From the NCBI GenBank assembly GCA_002841605.1, contig PHAF01000033.1, positions 1-14,655 of the forward strand: a stretch of DNA of 14,655 nt, given 5' to 3'. Shown one piece after another: positions 7,297 through 14,272 of the stretch. How positions within the stretch are numbered: the first letter of the stretch is position 1; each line of letters opens with the position of its first letter. Made by a program: the position numbers and the translations under genes. The stretch comes from Firmicutes bacterium HGW-Firmicutes-10. Its GTDB lineage: Bacteria; Bacillota_I; Bacilli_A; Erysipelotrichales; Erysipelotrichaceae. The notes under the pieces were generated by a model, which was not told the DNA's origin, searched no databases, and saw only the letters and a list, made by a program, of their open reading frames with translations.

Positions 7297-8082
7297 ATGA
7301 AAAATATCGAAGCATTATGTGGAGGACGTGAAAACAGAATATTCAGGATAACTGATCAAGTGATTCGACCGTCAGATGCCTAGACACCCCATATTCATGA
7401 TTTCCTAAACTTTCTGATTGTTGAAGGTGTAACATATGTGCCCCGACCCTATGGTATCAATGAAAAGAATGAGGAGAGCTTATCATATTTTCAAGGTGAG
7501 GTCTATAACTATCCATTGCCTGATTTCATGTTACAAGATCATATGATTATATCATCCGCGAAATTGTTAAGAAGTTTCCATGAAGTTAGTGGAATGTATA
7601 TCGATAAGATAACCAACCAAGAAAAGTGGATGTTGCCAGTTATTGATCCGATCGAAGTAATGTGTCATGGTGATTTTGCCCCTTACAACGTCACAATTGT
7701 CGATGGGGAGGCTTTTGGAATCATTGATTTTGATACATTGCACCCTGGACCAAAAATGTGGGATATCGCTTATGCAGTTTATCGCTGGGTACCATTTACA
7801 AACCCTACAAATCCAGATTGCTGTTTTTCTTTAAATGAACAAATAAGGAAGGCAAAGTTATTCTTGGATACTTACGGAGTAAAATTTGATGAGCGAGAGT
7901 TACTTCCTCAAATGATGACTGATCGTCTGACTAGCCTGATCAGCTATATGAAAAATCAAGCAAAAAATGGAAATGAGGACTTTCAGAAGAACATCGAAGA
8001 GGGACATATGGATTTGTATATAAATGATGTTCAATACATAGGTAAGAATGAAAGAATGATAATAGATGGAGTTAGTAAATAA
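7297..8082 (+). pseudogene. Aminoglycoside phosphotransferase-family gene interrupted by an in-frame TAG
   Basis: Read as one frame from ATG 7297 to the stop at 8082 this gives a normal-length (about 260 residues) member of the APH-type phosphotransferase family (PF01636), kinases that phosphorylate small molecules such as antibiotics, choline or sugars. Codon 29 (7381-7383) is TAG, inside the segment I-R-P-S-D-A-stop-T-P-H-I-H; relatives have a tryptophan here (W-T-P), so one G to A change of TGG explains it. Both sides of the stop read on smoothly: C-G-G-R-E-N-R-I-F-R-I near 8-18 before it, and Y-V-P-R-P-Y-G-I near 47-54 after it. The catalytic loop H-G-D-F-A-P-Y-N (124-131) and the metal motif I-D-F-D (143-146) are intact. 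A GTG at 7438 with an AAGGTG eight bases upstream could start a 214-residue fragment lacking the N-lobe start. Amber read-through or a sequencing error remain possible. No strong ribosome binding site precedes ATG 7297. Confidence 0.78.
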
Positions 8083-8134
8083 TCATTAGAGTTACAACAA
8101 TAATAACTATTCAAGAAACGTTGATTCCGTTGCC

Positions 8135-8163
8135 TTGATATCCAGTAGTTAAAGTGCTGTTAT
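8135..8163 (+). promoter_or_regulatory. Candidate promoter for the DUF362 gene
   Basis: TTGATA at 8135-8140 and TGTTAT at 8158-8163 are 17 bases apart (five and four matches to the consensus boxes). It lies 57 bases before the start codon, in the only gap upstream of this gene. Confidence 0.4.
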
Positions 8164-8220
8164 CGGTTACAATCTCGTTAATAACAAATACAATATTAGT
8201 AAAACTAAAGGAGAATCAAT

Positions 8221-9360
8221 ATGTCTAGAGTAGCAATCGTCTATTGTGAGAGTTATGAGTACAGTGAAGTCAAAAAGGCTGTTGAAAGAGGATTTGACTT
8301 GCTTGGTGGTTCAATGATGTTTGTCCGTCCAAATGAAAAGATTCTGATTAAACTGAATTGGCTATCCGCAGATCCACCTGAAAAATGTGTTACAACCCAT
8401 CCGGCTGTTTTCAAGGCTGTATCGGAAGTTTTACAGAGTGCGGGTGCGATACTGTCATACGGCGACTCTCCGGCTTTTCATAGTCCTGAAACCGCTGCGA
8501 AACGGACCGGGATATCAGGTATTGCCGAAGAACTGAAAATCCCTATTGCGGATTTCAAAACGGGTAAAGAAGTCCATTTTACTGAGGGCTATCAGAATAA
8601 GAAATTTACCATCGCTACTGCCGTTTTGGAAAGTGATGGAGTCATAAGTCTGCCAAAGATGAAGACACATGGATTTCAACGAGTTACCGGAGCGTTAAAA
8701 AACCAATTCGGATGCATACCCGGAGCGCTTAAAGGTGAATTTCACGTAAAAGTACCGGATGCATATGAATTTGCCAGAATGTTGGTTGACCTGAATGCTT
8801 GTATTCATCCAAGACTATATGTCATGGATGGTATTTTTGCGATGGAAGGGAATGGTCCTAAGGGAGGCAACCCAAGGAAGATGAATGTGCTTCTGTTTTC
8901 GACCGATCCAATTGCACTTGATGCTACACAATGCCGTCTGATGAATCTCGATCCTGCCATGGTACTGACTAATAAAGCCGGAATGGAAATGGGAGCAGGA
9001 ACCTATTTGGAAAAAGATATTGAAATCCTGGGGGATCCGATTGAAGATTTCATAGCCATGGATTTTGACGTCAATAGAGAACCTGAGAAACCTTTTAAAA
9101 AGAGCGGTGGAATGCAGTTTGTCAAAAACGCGATATCACCCAGACCTTATATCGTGGCCGAGCATTGCGTCAAGTGTGGTATTTGTGTGAACATGTGTCC
9201 TGTTGATCCCAAAGCGGTCAATTGGCATGATGGGAACAAGATTAATCCGCCTTCCTATAAATATGACAGATGTATCCGCTGTTATTGTTGCCAAGAGCTA
9301 TGTCCAGAAGGTGCGATTTTGATTAAAAAGCCATTAATTCGCAGGATTTTCAGTAAATAA
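8221..9360 (+). CDS. DUF362 domain protein with C-terminal 2x[4Fe-4S] ferredoxin domain
   Basis: The 379-residue protein has an N-terminal DUF362 domain (about 35-260, with I-K-L-N-W at 43-47, L-P-K-M-K-T-H at 144-150 and a G-A-L-K-N-Q-F-G stretch at 157-164) joined to a bacterial-type ferredoxin domain. The eight cluster cysteines are C316, C319, C322, C326 and C351, C354, C357, C361, each set in C-x2-C-x2-C-x3-C followed by proline. One extra cysteine, C356, lies in the second set. The reaction of DUF362 proteins is not established to me; the two clusters imply electron transfer in the cytoplasm, typical of anaerobes. There is no signal peptide. The start ATG has AAAGGAGA seven bases upstream. 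It has its own candidate promoter, and 306 gene-free bases follow, so it is probably transcribed alone. Length and domain order are usual for the family. Confidence 0.9.
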   Translation: MSRVAIVYCESYEYSEVKKAVERGFDLLGGSMMFVRPNEKILIKLNWLSADPPEKCVTTHPAVFKAVSEVLQSAGAILSYGDSPAFHSPETAAKRTGISGIAEELKIPIADFKTGKEVHFTEGYQNKKFTIATAVLESDGVISLPKMKTHGFQRVTGALKNQFGCIPGALKGEFHVKVPDAYEFARMLVDLNACIHPRLYVMDGIFAMEGNGPKGGNPRKMNVLLFSTDPIALDATQCRLMNLDPAMVLTNKAGMEMGAGTYLEKDIEILGDPIEDFIAMDFDVNREPEKPFKKSGGMQFVKNAISPRPYIVAEHCVKCGICVNMCPVDPKAVNWHDGNKINPPSYKYDRCIRCYCCQELCPEGAILIKKPLIRRIFSK

Positions 9361-9666
9361 ATCAATCATAAAAACATACCTGTTGTCATTTATTGATGTT
9401 TCATGATGGAATCAGGATTTTAAGTCAAGTATTGAAGTTAATAATTCATGTAATACCATACCAGCACACTTTTTTCTCTGGATAAAGTTCTTTTTCTCAT
9501 ATAAAGATGAAGTGTATTACTCTTGTCGGTTGAACTCAAGTGATTTATTGCGCTTCTATTGTTATAATTGTATTAACATATATTGCAACAAGATAATGAG
9601 TCTGATTTTTTGCTAAAAAGATGCAATTACCAATGGTTGCATGTGTGGTATGAAAGGAATGAATAT
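9361..9666. other. Intergenic region after the DUF362 gene
   Basis: These 306 bases hold no supportable gene. A short ATCAAT/ATTGAT pairing just after the stop is too weak and lacks a T-run to be called a terminator. The promoter of the next gene lies near the right end. An in-frame TTG at 9583 could extend the next gene by 28 residues, but its translation does not look conserved and has no ribosome binding site. Confidence 0.4.
9560..9568 (+). promoter_or_regulatory. Extended -10 promoter for the SRPBCC operon
   Basis: TGTTATAAT (TG at 9560-9561, TATAAT at 9563-9568) is an extended -10 element. The hexamer 16 bases upstream (TGATTT) is a poor -35, which extended -10 promoters tolerate. It is about 100 bases before the chosen start codon. 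Confidence 0.45.
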
Positions 9667-10116
9667 ATGAAAGAAATTCAATTCTCAATCGAAATAAATG
9701 CCTCAAAAGAAAAAGTTTGGGCAACCCTCTGGGATGATGATTCATTCCGTGATTGGGCGAATATTATTGATGAGGGCACATACATGAAAGGCATTATGGA
9801 AGAGGGCAATGAAATTCAGTTTATATCATCTGTAAATGGTTATGGAGTGACAGATCTGATAGAGAGACTTATTCCCAATGAGTTTGTGTTATTCAGGCAC
9901 AGTGCTGACACATCTGAAAGTGGAAAGCAAATACGCACAAACGAGTGGACAGGCGGATCTGAAAGTTACTCACTTATCGAAGAAAACGGTATTACAACAT
10001 TATTGGTTAAGACGGATGTTCCGTCAGAACAAGAGGAAACGTTTAATATCAGATTTCCACGTGCTTTAGAGCGTGTAAAAGCTTTAGCTGAAGGAGGAAA
10101 CGAAAATGTCATTTGA
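9667..10116 (+). CDS. SRPBCC-fold (AHSA1/START-like) domain protein
   Basis: The 149-residue product fits the SRPBCC ligand-binding superfamily, AHSA1-like branch: it opens with F-S-I-E-I-N-A-S-K-E-K-V-W-A-T-L (6-21), then W-D-D-D-S-F-R-D-W (22-30), where a first strand and helix pair form the pocket, and it ends with an amphipathic helix near 128-142. Such proteins bind hydrophobic ligands or act as chaperone cofactors; the ligand here is unknown. The start ATG 9667 has AAAGGAA at 9653-9659 with a normal spacer, which is better than the upstream TTG. The last 11 bases overlap the DUF4287 gene, whose ribosome binding site lies inside this gene, so the two are co-translated. The pairing of an SRPBCC protein with a DUF4287 protein hints at a shared, unidentified task. 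Confidence 0.83.
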   Translation: MKEIQFSIEINASKEKVWATLWDDDSFRDWANIIDEGTYMKGIMEEGNEIQFISSVNGYGVTDLIERLIPNEFVLFRHSADTSESGKQIRTNEWTGGSESYSLIEENGITTLLVKTDVPSEQEETFNIRFPRALERVKALAEGGNENVI

Positions 10117-10333
10117 AGCATATTTGGACAACATTGTTAAGAAAACCGGGAAGACTCCCATGCATATGCGAGATGAGGCTATTCAACAAGGTATTTTGAC
10201 GGATGACATGAAGGCCACGGTTTTTACGGATTGGTTAAAAAATGAATATCAACTTGGTCATGGACATGCTATGGCCATGTGGAAGTACTTTATCGATCAC
10301 CAATGGATTATCACGAAGCACTCAAAGCTGTAA
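10106..10333 (+). CDS. DUF4287 domain small protein
   Basis: This 75-residue protein matches the DUF4287 pattern over most of its length: it begins M-S-F-E-A-Y-L-D-N-I, continues with K-K-T-G-K-T-P (12-18), and has the hallmark L-G-H-G-H-A-M-A at 50-57. The middle (D-W-L-K-N-E-Y near 42-48) fits the usual W-L-K helix before it. The domain's biochemical role is unknown to me; it is often found alone or fused to a second DUF. Start: ATG 10106 follows AAGGAGG with about seven bases of spacing, and overlaps the preceding gene by 11 bases. After the G-H-G-H box there are 18 unusual residues rich in W, H and K instead of a second domain. Confidence 0.87.
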   Translation: MSFEAYLDNIVKKTGKTPMHMRDEAIQQGILTDDMKATVFTDWLKNEYQLGHGHAMAMWKYFIDHQWIITKHSKL

Positions 10334-10346
10334 TAAGGGAAAAATT

Positions 10347-10384
10347 TTTGACAATGAGTTTCACTTTTGAGTGTCAAAGGAGGT
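10347..10384 (+). promoter_or_regulatory. Inverted repeat overlapping the ribosome binding site of the DUF3788 gene
   Basis: TTTGACA at 10347-10353 is perfectly complementary to TGTCAAA at 10372-10378, the latter running into the ribosome binding site AAAGGAGGT at 10376-10384. In RNA the hairpin (18-base loop) could mask the start of this site. No T-run follows, so it is not a terminator. The stem is short. Confidence 0.35.
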
Positions 10385-10390
10385 AATAAC

Positions 10391-10849
10391 ATGCAAACAG
10401 TTAATGAACCATACCTCAAAGATCCTGCTATTCGGCCTTCCAGTGATGTTATTTCAGATGCGCTTAAAGAAGCAAACAATACCTATATGAAATTTGTCAG
10501 TGAACTCGAAAATCATGATATTCATATGGATTGGCGTTATTACACGGATGGTAAAGCATGGCTGGCAAAGGGTTTACATCATTGGATAGGTGTAAGAGGC
10601 GGGCAAAAAGAAACAACCATATTTTGGTTATCCATTTGGGACGGTTTCTTTAAGGTGACATTCTTTATTCCGGAAAAGGTACGTGCAAATGCGCTTGCTC
10701 TTCCGCTTGACAATGTGGTTAAGCAAATGATAACGGACTCAAAAAAGATGGGAAAACTGAAATTCTTCCCAGTTGTCTTCGATGTCTGTTCGGATGAAAG
10801 ATTTGAGGATATATTCTCTCTTGTCGATTTTAAGAAAAACTATAAATAG
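10391..10849 (+). CDS. DUF3788 family protein
   Basis: The 152-residue product resembles the DUF3788 family of small cytoplasmic proteins: residues 46-96 (M-D-W-R-Y-Y, then G-K-A-W-L-A-K, then I-F-W-L-S-I-W-D-G-F-F-K-V-T-F-F) form the aromatic-rich core, and a C-terminal L-K-F-F-P-V-V-F-D-V near 123-132 completes the fold. Function is unknown; relatives are scattered in Firmicutes, often near regulators or small ligand-binding proteins. The ATG at 10391 is favoured over one eight codons upstream because AAAGGAGGT ends six bases before it, whereas the earlier one would lie upstream of that site. The gap from the DUF4287 stop is 57 bases, so a shared transcript is likely. The family call is from memory of the pattern. 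Confidence 0.75.
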   Translation: MQTVNEPYLKDPAIRPSSDVISDALKEANNTYMKFVSELENHDIHMDWRYYTDGKAWLAKGLHHWIGVRGGQKETTIFWLSIWDGFFKVTFFIPEKVRANALALPLDNVVKQMITDSKKMGKLKFFPVVFDVCSDERFEDIFSLVDFKKNYK

Positions 10850-10966
10850 AATATGATCAGTGAAAGATAATATGCTTAATTCGCGAGTACTAAAGACGTC
10901 AAGGAGCTAACTTTTATGTATTTGATGAGGTGTGGAATAACAGGAATTCCCACAAGGGTGAGCAAT

Positions 10967-11737
10967 ATGAAAATAGTGACATTCAATATCCGCTGTGACT
11001 GCGGAGTGGATCAAGAGAATAATTTTGAATTCAGAAAGCCTCATATTCTTAAGAAACTGCTTGATGAGCGTCCGGATATCATCTGTTTTCAGGAAGTGAT
11101 GTCGCATATGGCACTATGGCTGAATGACTCATTGACGGACTATCATATTGTCGGATGCGGACGGGATGAGAATCTTGATGGGGAACAAATGACGATTGCT
11201 TTTAGAAGAGAGCGTTTTTCTCTGATAGCGCTCAATAACTTTTGGCATTCCGATACTCCGAGTGTTCCGGGGAGTCATTTTCCTGAACAAAGCAACTTCC
11301 CGCGGCTTTGTACAGAGTGTTTTCTAATGGAGCGAAAGAGCAAAAAGATTATTCGGGTGGTGAATACGCACCTTGATCATGTGAGTTCGGATGTACGGCG
11401 TAAGGAACTTGAATTTGTGATGAGTACCATCCGATCAGTGTCTATGTACAAGGAAAGTCTGACTTTTCTTGTGGGGGATCTCAACGCCGAGCCTGAATCC
11501 GAAGAGATGGCAGTGATGAAATCATATCCCGATTTCAAATGTCTTACAGAAGACATCGGAATGACTTATCACGGTTATTTCCGTGATGATCAGGTATCAA
11601 TGAATGATCATTCGCCACAGATCGATTATATTTTTGTTCGCGGTGATGTTCAGTTGAAGTCAGTTGAGAAGTGGATGGATGTACATGAAGGTGTGTATCT
11701 GTCAGACCACTTTCCGGTGTCAGTGGTTTTGGAGTAA
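10967..11737 (+). CDS. Endonuclease/exonuclease/phosphatase family metal-dependent hydrolase
   Basis: A 256-residue member of the EEP superfamily (PF03372), metal-dependent phosphodiesterases that cleave nucleic acids or phosphoesters. Catalytic elements are all visible: N7 in V-T-F-N-I-R, E43 in C-F-Q-E-V, the N-T-H-L-D-H box at 133-138, the G-D-L-N box (D171, N173), D220 in Q-I-D-Y-I-F, and the C-terminal S-D-H (D247, H248). There is no signal peptide, so it acts in the cytoplasm; the substrate is unknown, and small sugar-phosphate or nucleotide substrates are as likely as DNA. Start choice is open: ATG 10967 has AAGGGTGAG directly upstream and gives the family's usual M-K-I-V-T-F-N-I beginning, while ATG 10916 also has a good AAGGAG nine bases away and would add 17 residues. 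The next gene begins 32 bases after the stop, suggesting co-transcription. Confidence 0.87.
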   Translation: MKIVTFNIRCDCGVDQENNFEFRKPHILKKLLDERPDIICFQEVMSHMALWLNDSLTDYHIVGCGRDENLDGEQMTIAFRRERFSLIALNNFWHSDTPSVPGSHFPEQSNFPRLCTECFLMERKSKKIIRVVNTHLDHVSSDVRRKELEFVMSTIRSVSMYKESLTFLVGDLNAEPESEEMAVMKSYPDFKCLTEDIGMTYHGYFRDDQVSMNDHSPQIDYIFVRGDVQLKSVEKWMDVHEGVYLSDHFPVSVVLE

Positions 11738-11769
11738 TAGATCATAGTTTAGTAAGGAGGGATTTGGCT

Positions 11770-12648
11770 ATGAAAAGTTTGAAAGTAGCTTTATTGCAGT
11801 TGATGCCTGAAGACACACTCGACGGAAATCTTCAAAAAGGACTGGAATATTGCAGAAAAGCGAAGGAAATGGGTGCAGACATTGCATTGTTTCCTGAAAT
11901 GTGGAGTGTTGGTTATAACATTCCGGAAGATATTGATAAATTGCATTCAAACGCTTTATACGCGGATAGTGCATTTGTCAGCTCATTTGGTAATCTTGCA
12001 AAAGAACTCAATATGGCTATCGGAATAACATTTCTTGAGAAGTACGATCCTTTACCAAGGAACACCTTTTGCCTGTTTGATCGTTTTGGCAATAAGATAC
12101 TCACTTACGCAAAAGTACATACATGTGATTTTGATGATGAATGCAGATTAACGCCGGGTGATGATTTTTATGTTGCCGATTTAGATACAGAAGAAGGCAA
12201 TATAAAAATAGGTGCAATGATTTGTTATGACAGAGAATTTCCGGAAAGCGCGAGAATTCTTATGCTGAAAGGGGCAGAGATTATTCTGGTTCCAAACGCA
12301 TGTCCTATGGAGATAAACCGCATTTCACAACTAAGAGCAAGAGCTTATGAAAACATGGTTGGAATTGCCACGGTCAATTATCCGACAGGTAAGCCTGACT
12401 GTAACGGTCATTCTACTGCTTTTGATGGAATCGCATATAAGCCTACCGAACCTGGTTCAAGAGATACACTTATTATTGAAGCTGGAGAAGTTGAAGGGAT
12501 TTACATTGCTGATTTCCCTGTTGATGAAATCAGAGAGTATAGAAATCATGAAGTACATGGCAATGCATATCGTCATCCCCTAAAATACAAATTACTTATT
12601 GATGAAAGCATCGAAGAACCATTTATCAGAAAAAATTATAGAAAATAG
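11770..12648 (+). CDS. Carbon-nitrogen hydrolase (nitrilase superfamily)
   Basis: The 292-residue product is a nitrilase-superfamily amidohydrolase (PF00795), which cleaves amide, nitrile or carbamoyl C-N bonds through a Glu-Lys-Cys triad. The triad can be placed: E43 in F-P-E-M-W, K115 in Y-A-K-V-H, and C152 in M-I-C-Y-D-R-E-F-P-E. Downstream, R-A-R-A-Y-E-N (189-195) and the S-T-A-F-D-G segment (215-220) complete the usual core. The exact substrate cannot be read; N-carbamoylputrescine- or omega-amidase-like activity would be normal. The start is ATG 11770, with AAGGAGG nine bases before; a TTG six bases upstream in the same frame is too close to that site. It follows the EEP gene after 32 bases and precedes a promoter-bearing gap, so it is likely the last gene of its operon. 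Confidence 0.9.
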   Translation: MKSLKVALLQLMPEDTLDGNLQKGLEYCRKAKEMGADIALFPEMWSVGYNIPEDIDKLHSNALYADSAFVSSFGNLAKELNMAIGITFLEKYDPLPRNTFCLFDRFGNKILTYAKVHTCDFDDECRLTPGDDFYVADLDTEEGNIKIGAMICYDREFPESARILMLKGAEIILVPNACPMEINRISQLRARAYENMVGIATVNYPTGKPDCNGHSTAFDGIAYKPTEPGSRDTLIIEAGEVEGIYIADFPVDEIREYRNHEVHGNAYRHPLKYKLLIDESIEEPFIRKNYRK

Positions 12649-12793
12649 TATTGGTATTAAATCTTGTCCATTTGATTGTTATTGCTCATATGCTTTTCTT
12701 CAGTAAGGATGTGCTGTACATCATTATACATTTTCCAGTCATTATAGTTTTATTTTTTTATCGGGTTTATGGAAAGTCAAAAATTAGAGAATA

Positions 12794-12802
12794 TGTTATA
12801 AT
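12794..12802 (+). promoter_or_regulatory. Extended -10 promoter of the RnfD-like gene
   Basis: TGTTATAAT (TG at 12794-12795, TATAAT at 12797-12802) gives an extended -10 element; no good -35 is present 17 bases upstream (AAGTCA). It yields a leader of about 65 bases. Confidence 0.5.
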
Positions 12803-12841
12803 CTAAATTGTTAAAATCGAATGAAAGGGGTAAGTATCCAT

Positions 12842-12857
12842 TGGTCGATATTGACCA
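12842..12857 (+). promoter_or_regulatory. Near-perfect palindrome in the leader of the RnfD-like gene (candidate operator)
   Basis: TGGTCGATATTGACCA is a 16-base palindrome with a single mismatched pair. It lies between the promoter and the ribosome binding site (AGGAGGG at 12859-12865), so it could bind a dimeric repressor or, in RNA, a short hairpin next to the site. Confidence 0.45.
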
Positions 12858-12875
12858 TAGGAGGGTTAAAACCAT

Positions 12876-13754
12876 ATGTTAAAAATTTTCCGAACGTTGT
12901 TACTTGCACTATTACCAGCTACCATATTGGCTGTCTATTTTTATCGGGAGAAAGCTGTTTTCCTTATTTTGGTAGGGGTTATCGTTGCTGTGGGATCTGA
13001 GGCACTGTTTCAGTTTGTATTTAAGAGAAAATATACGTTTAAAGATGGGGGAGCAATCGTAACAGGACTGCTGTTAGCACTGTCTGTCTCACCATCAACA
13101 CCTTTATATGCCTTGGCTGCAGCTACTTTTGTGGGTGTAGTCTTTGGTAAACAAGTGTTTGGCGGCTTTCCAAAAAATCTTTTCAATCCGGCTTTATTTG
13201 GACGGCTTTTTCTGGTGTTGGCTTTTCCAACTGCCATGTCCCCATGGTTAACCCCTGTGGACATGGTTTCAGCAGCGACACCTCTACAGGTTTTCAGAGC
13301 ATCAGGCGCAACAACATCCATATTAAATCTTTTTATTGGTAATATCGGTGGTAGTATCGGTGAAGTATCCGCGTTGGCACTTATACTAGGCGGAGCATTT
13401 CTTATTCGCGAGAAGTTCGTCAATTGGCGTATACCGGTAGGTTATTTGTCTGCGATGTCTGTTGTGGCATTGTTGGTCGGACAGAATCCTCTATTCCATC
13501 TGTTTTCCGGAAGTGCAATGTTAGCCGCGTTTTTTATGGCAACAGATCCGGCAACCTCGCCGAAATCAAACGAAGGTCGTTGGATATTCGCGATTGGAAT
13601 CGGCTTGATCGTAATGGCTATCCGTTTGTGGGGATGGCTTCCAGAAGGCACCACCTTTGCAATTTTGGGAATGAACTATCTGGTCCCATTCATTAATACT
13701 GAAATGGATCGGTTGAAAGCAGAAAAGAACGCAAAGGCTAAAAAAGCAGAATAA
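12876..13754 (+). CDS. RnfD/NqrB-family membrane flavoprotein subunit (orphan)
   Basis: This 292-residue multi-pass membrane protein fits the RnfD/NqrB family, the subunit of Rnf and Na+-NQR complexes that carries a covalently bound FMN and takes part in ion pumping coupled to electron transfer. Visible: several hydrophobic helices (about 7-22, 27-48, 58-90, 162-177, 185-202, 208-222, 235-255 and 258-273), an N-P-A-L-F-G-R-L-F segment at 104-112, and the flavinylation-type motif S-A-A-T-P-L (132-137) in which T135 would carry FMN. The conserved M-A-T-D-P-A-T-S-P at 221-229 and a P-E-G-T-T-F-A-I-L segment at 256-264 are typical. The C-terminus is highly basic and alanine-rich. No rnfC, G, E, A or B gene is in the window, and it has its own promoter and terminator, so it looks solitary. 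The ATG at 12876 has AGGAGGG ten bases upstream. Confidence 0.85.
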   Translation: MLKIFRTLLLALLPATILAVYFYREKAVFLILVGVIVAVGSEALFQFVFKRKYTFKDGGAIVTGLLLALSVSPSTPLYALAAATFVGVVFGKQVFGGFPKNLFNPALFGRLFLVLAFPTAMSPWLTPVDMVSAATPLQVFRASGATTSILNLFIGNIGGSIGEVSALALILGGAFLIREKFVNWRIPVGYLSAMSVVALLVGQNPLFHLFSGSAMLAAFFMATDPATSPKSNEGRWIFAIGIGLIVMAIRLWGWLPEGTTFAILGMNYLVPFINTEMDRLKAEKNAKAKKAE

Positions 13755-14272
13755 TCTTCACTTATTTACCTGACTCAAGCGGATTATCGAGAGTTAAAAA
13801 CATCTACATTTAGATGTTTTTCTATGTACAAATCTTTTCGAGAATAACTAAAGTAATAAGAATTATTCTCAGAAGAACCACGAAATTTAGTTAAAAAAGC
13901 ATAAATTTGAGATATAATTAAGCTACAGAATAACATGTAAATCTAAACAATGTATGTCAGAGATTCGATTTTCTAATTAGAGAATCGAGTTTATGAGTTG
14001 ATCCTTGGTAATTGAATTTCCTGAAACCAGTTGAATCTTTTGCCAAACAACTCTTCGGCAAAACAGTGGAAGATAATTGTAATTGTGATTTAAGAAGTAT
14101 TATGACTTTTCATTAAGATCAATTGCAAAACTCAATTCCAATCTGAAAACAACGGTCATCCCCAATATTTAAGTAAGTCTTGTATGCGGGATTGTGTGGC
14201 GGATGTTTTTTTGTGTTTTATAAATCCTATTTGATAATTTGTTTATCTTGATTGACTCATAAGGAGGACAAA
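13755..14272. other. 518-base gene-free region before the GMC oxidoreductase
   Basis: Besides the terminator at 13796-13821, three further inverted repeats are present: GAGAATAA/TTATTCTC (13840-13847 with 13863-13870), a nine-pair hairpin with loop AATT at 13966-13987, and TTTTGCC/GGCAAAA (14038-14044 with 14057-14063). None has a T-run of terminator type. No convincing promoter could be chosen for the oxidoreductase gene. A reverse-strand frame of 79 codons at 14169-14408 overlaps that gene's start and is low-complexity, so it is not called. Confidence 0.5.
13796..13821 (+). terminator. Rho-independent terminator after the RnfD-like gene
   Basis: AAAAACATCTA (13796-13806) pairs perfectly with TAGATGTTTTT (13811-13821) across a four-base loop, the 3' arm ending in a T-run. 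It lies 42 bases after the stop. The A-run on the left lets it act in both directions. Confidence 0.88.

Noticed and set aside
7203..7331. Plus-strand relic frame with helical segment
   Set aside because: It has two adjacent in-frame stops after ten codons and another just before it; no family could be recognised, so it is mentioned only as part of the intergenic region.
9583..9666. N-terminal extension of the SRPBCC protein from TTG 9583
   Set aside because: No ribosome binding site, and the family begins at the M-K-E-I-Q-F-S-I segment that has a good site upstream.
10348..10353. TTGACA as a -35 box before the DUF3788 gene
   Set aside because: No -10 element occurs at 16-18 bases downstream; the position there is the ribosome binding site.
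13010..13423. Reverse-strand open frame of 137 codons
   Set aside because: It lies fully inside the RnfD-like gene on the opposite strand, has no ribosome binding site and no recognisable motif; membrane-protein genes often produce such antisense frames.
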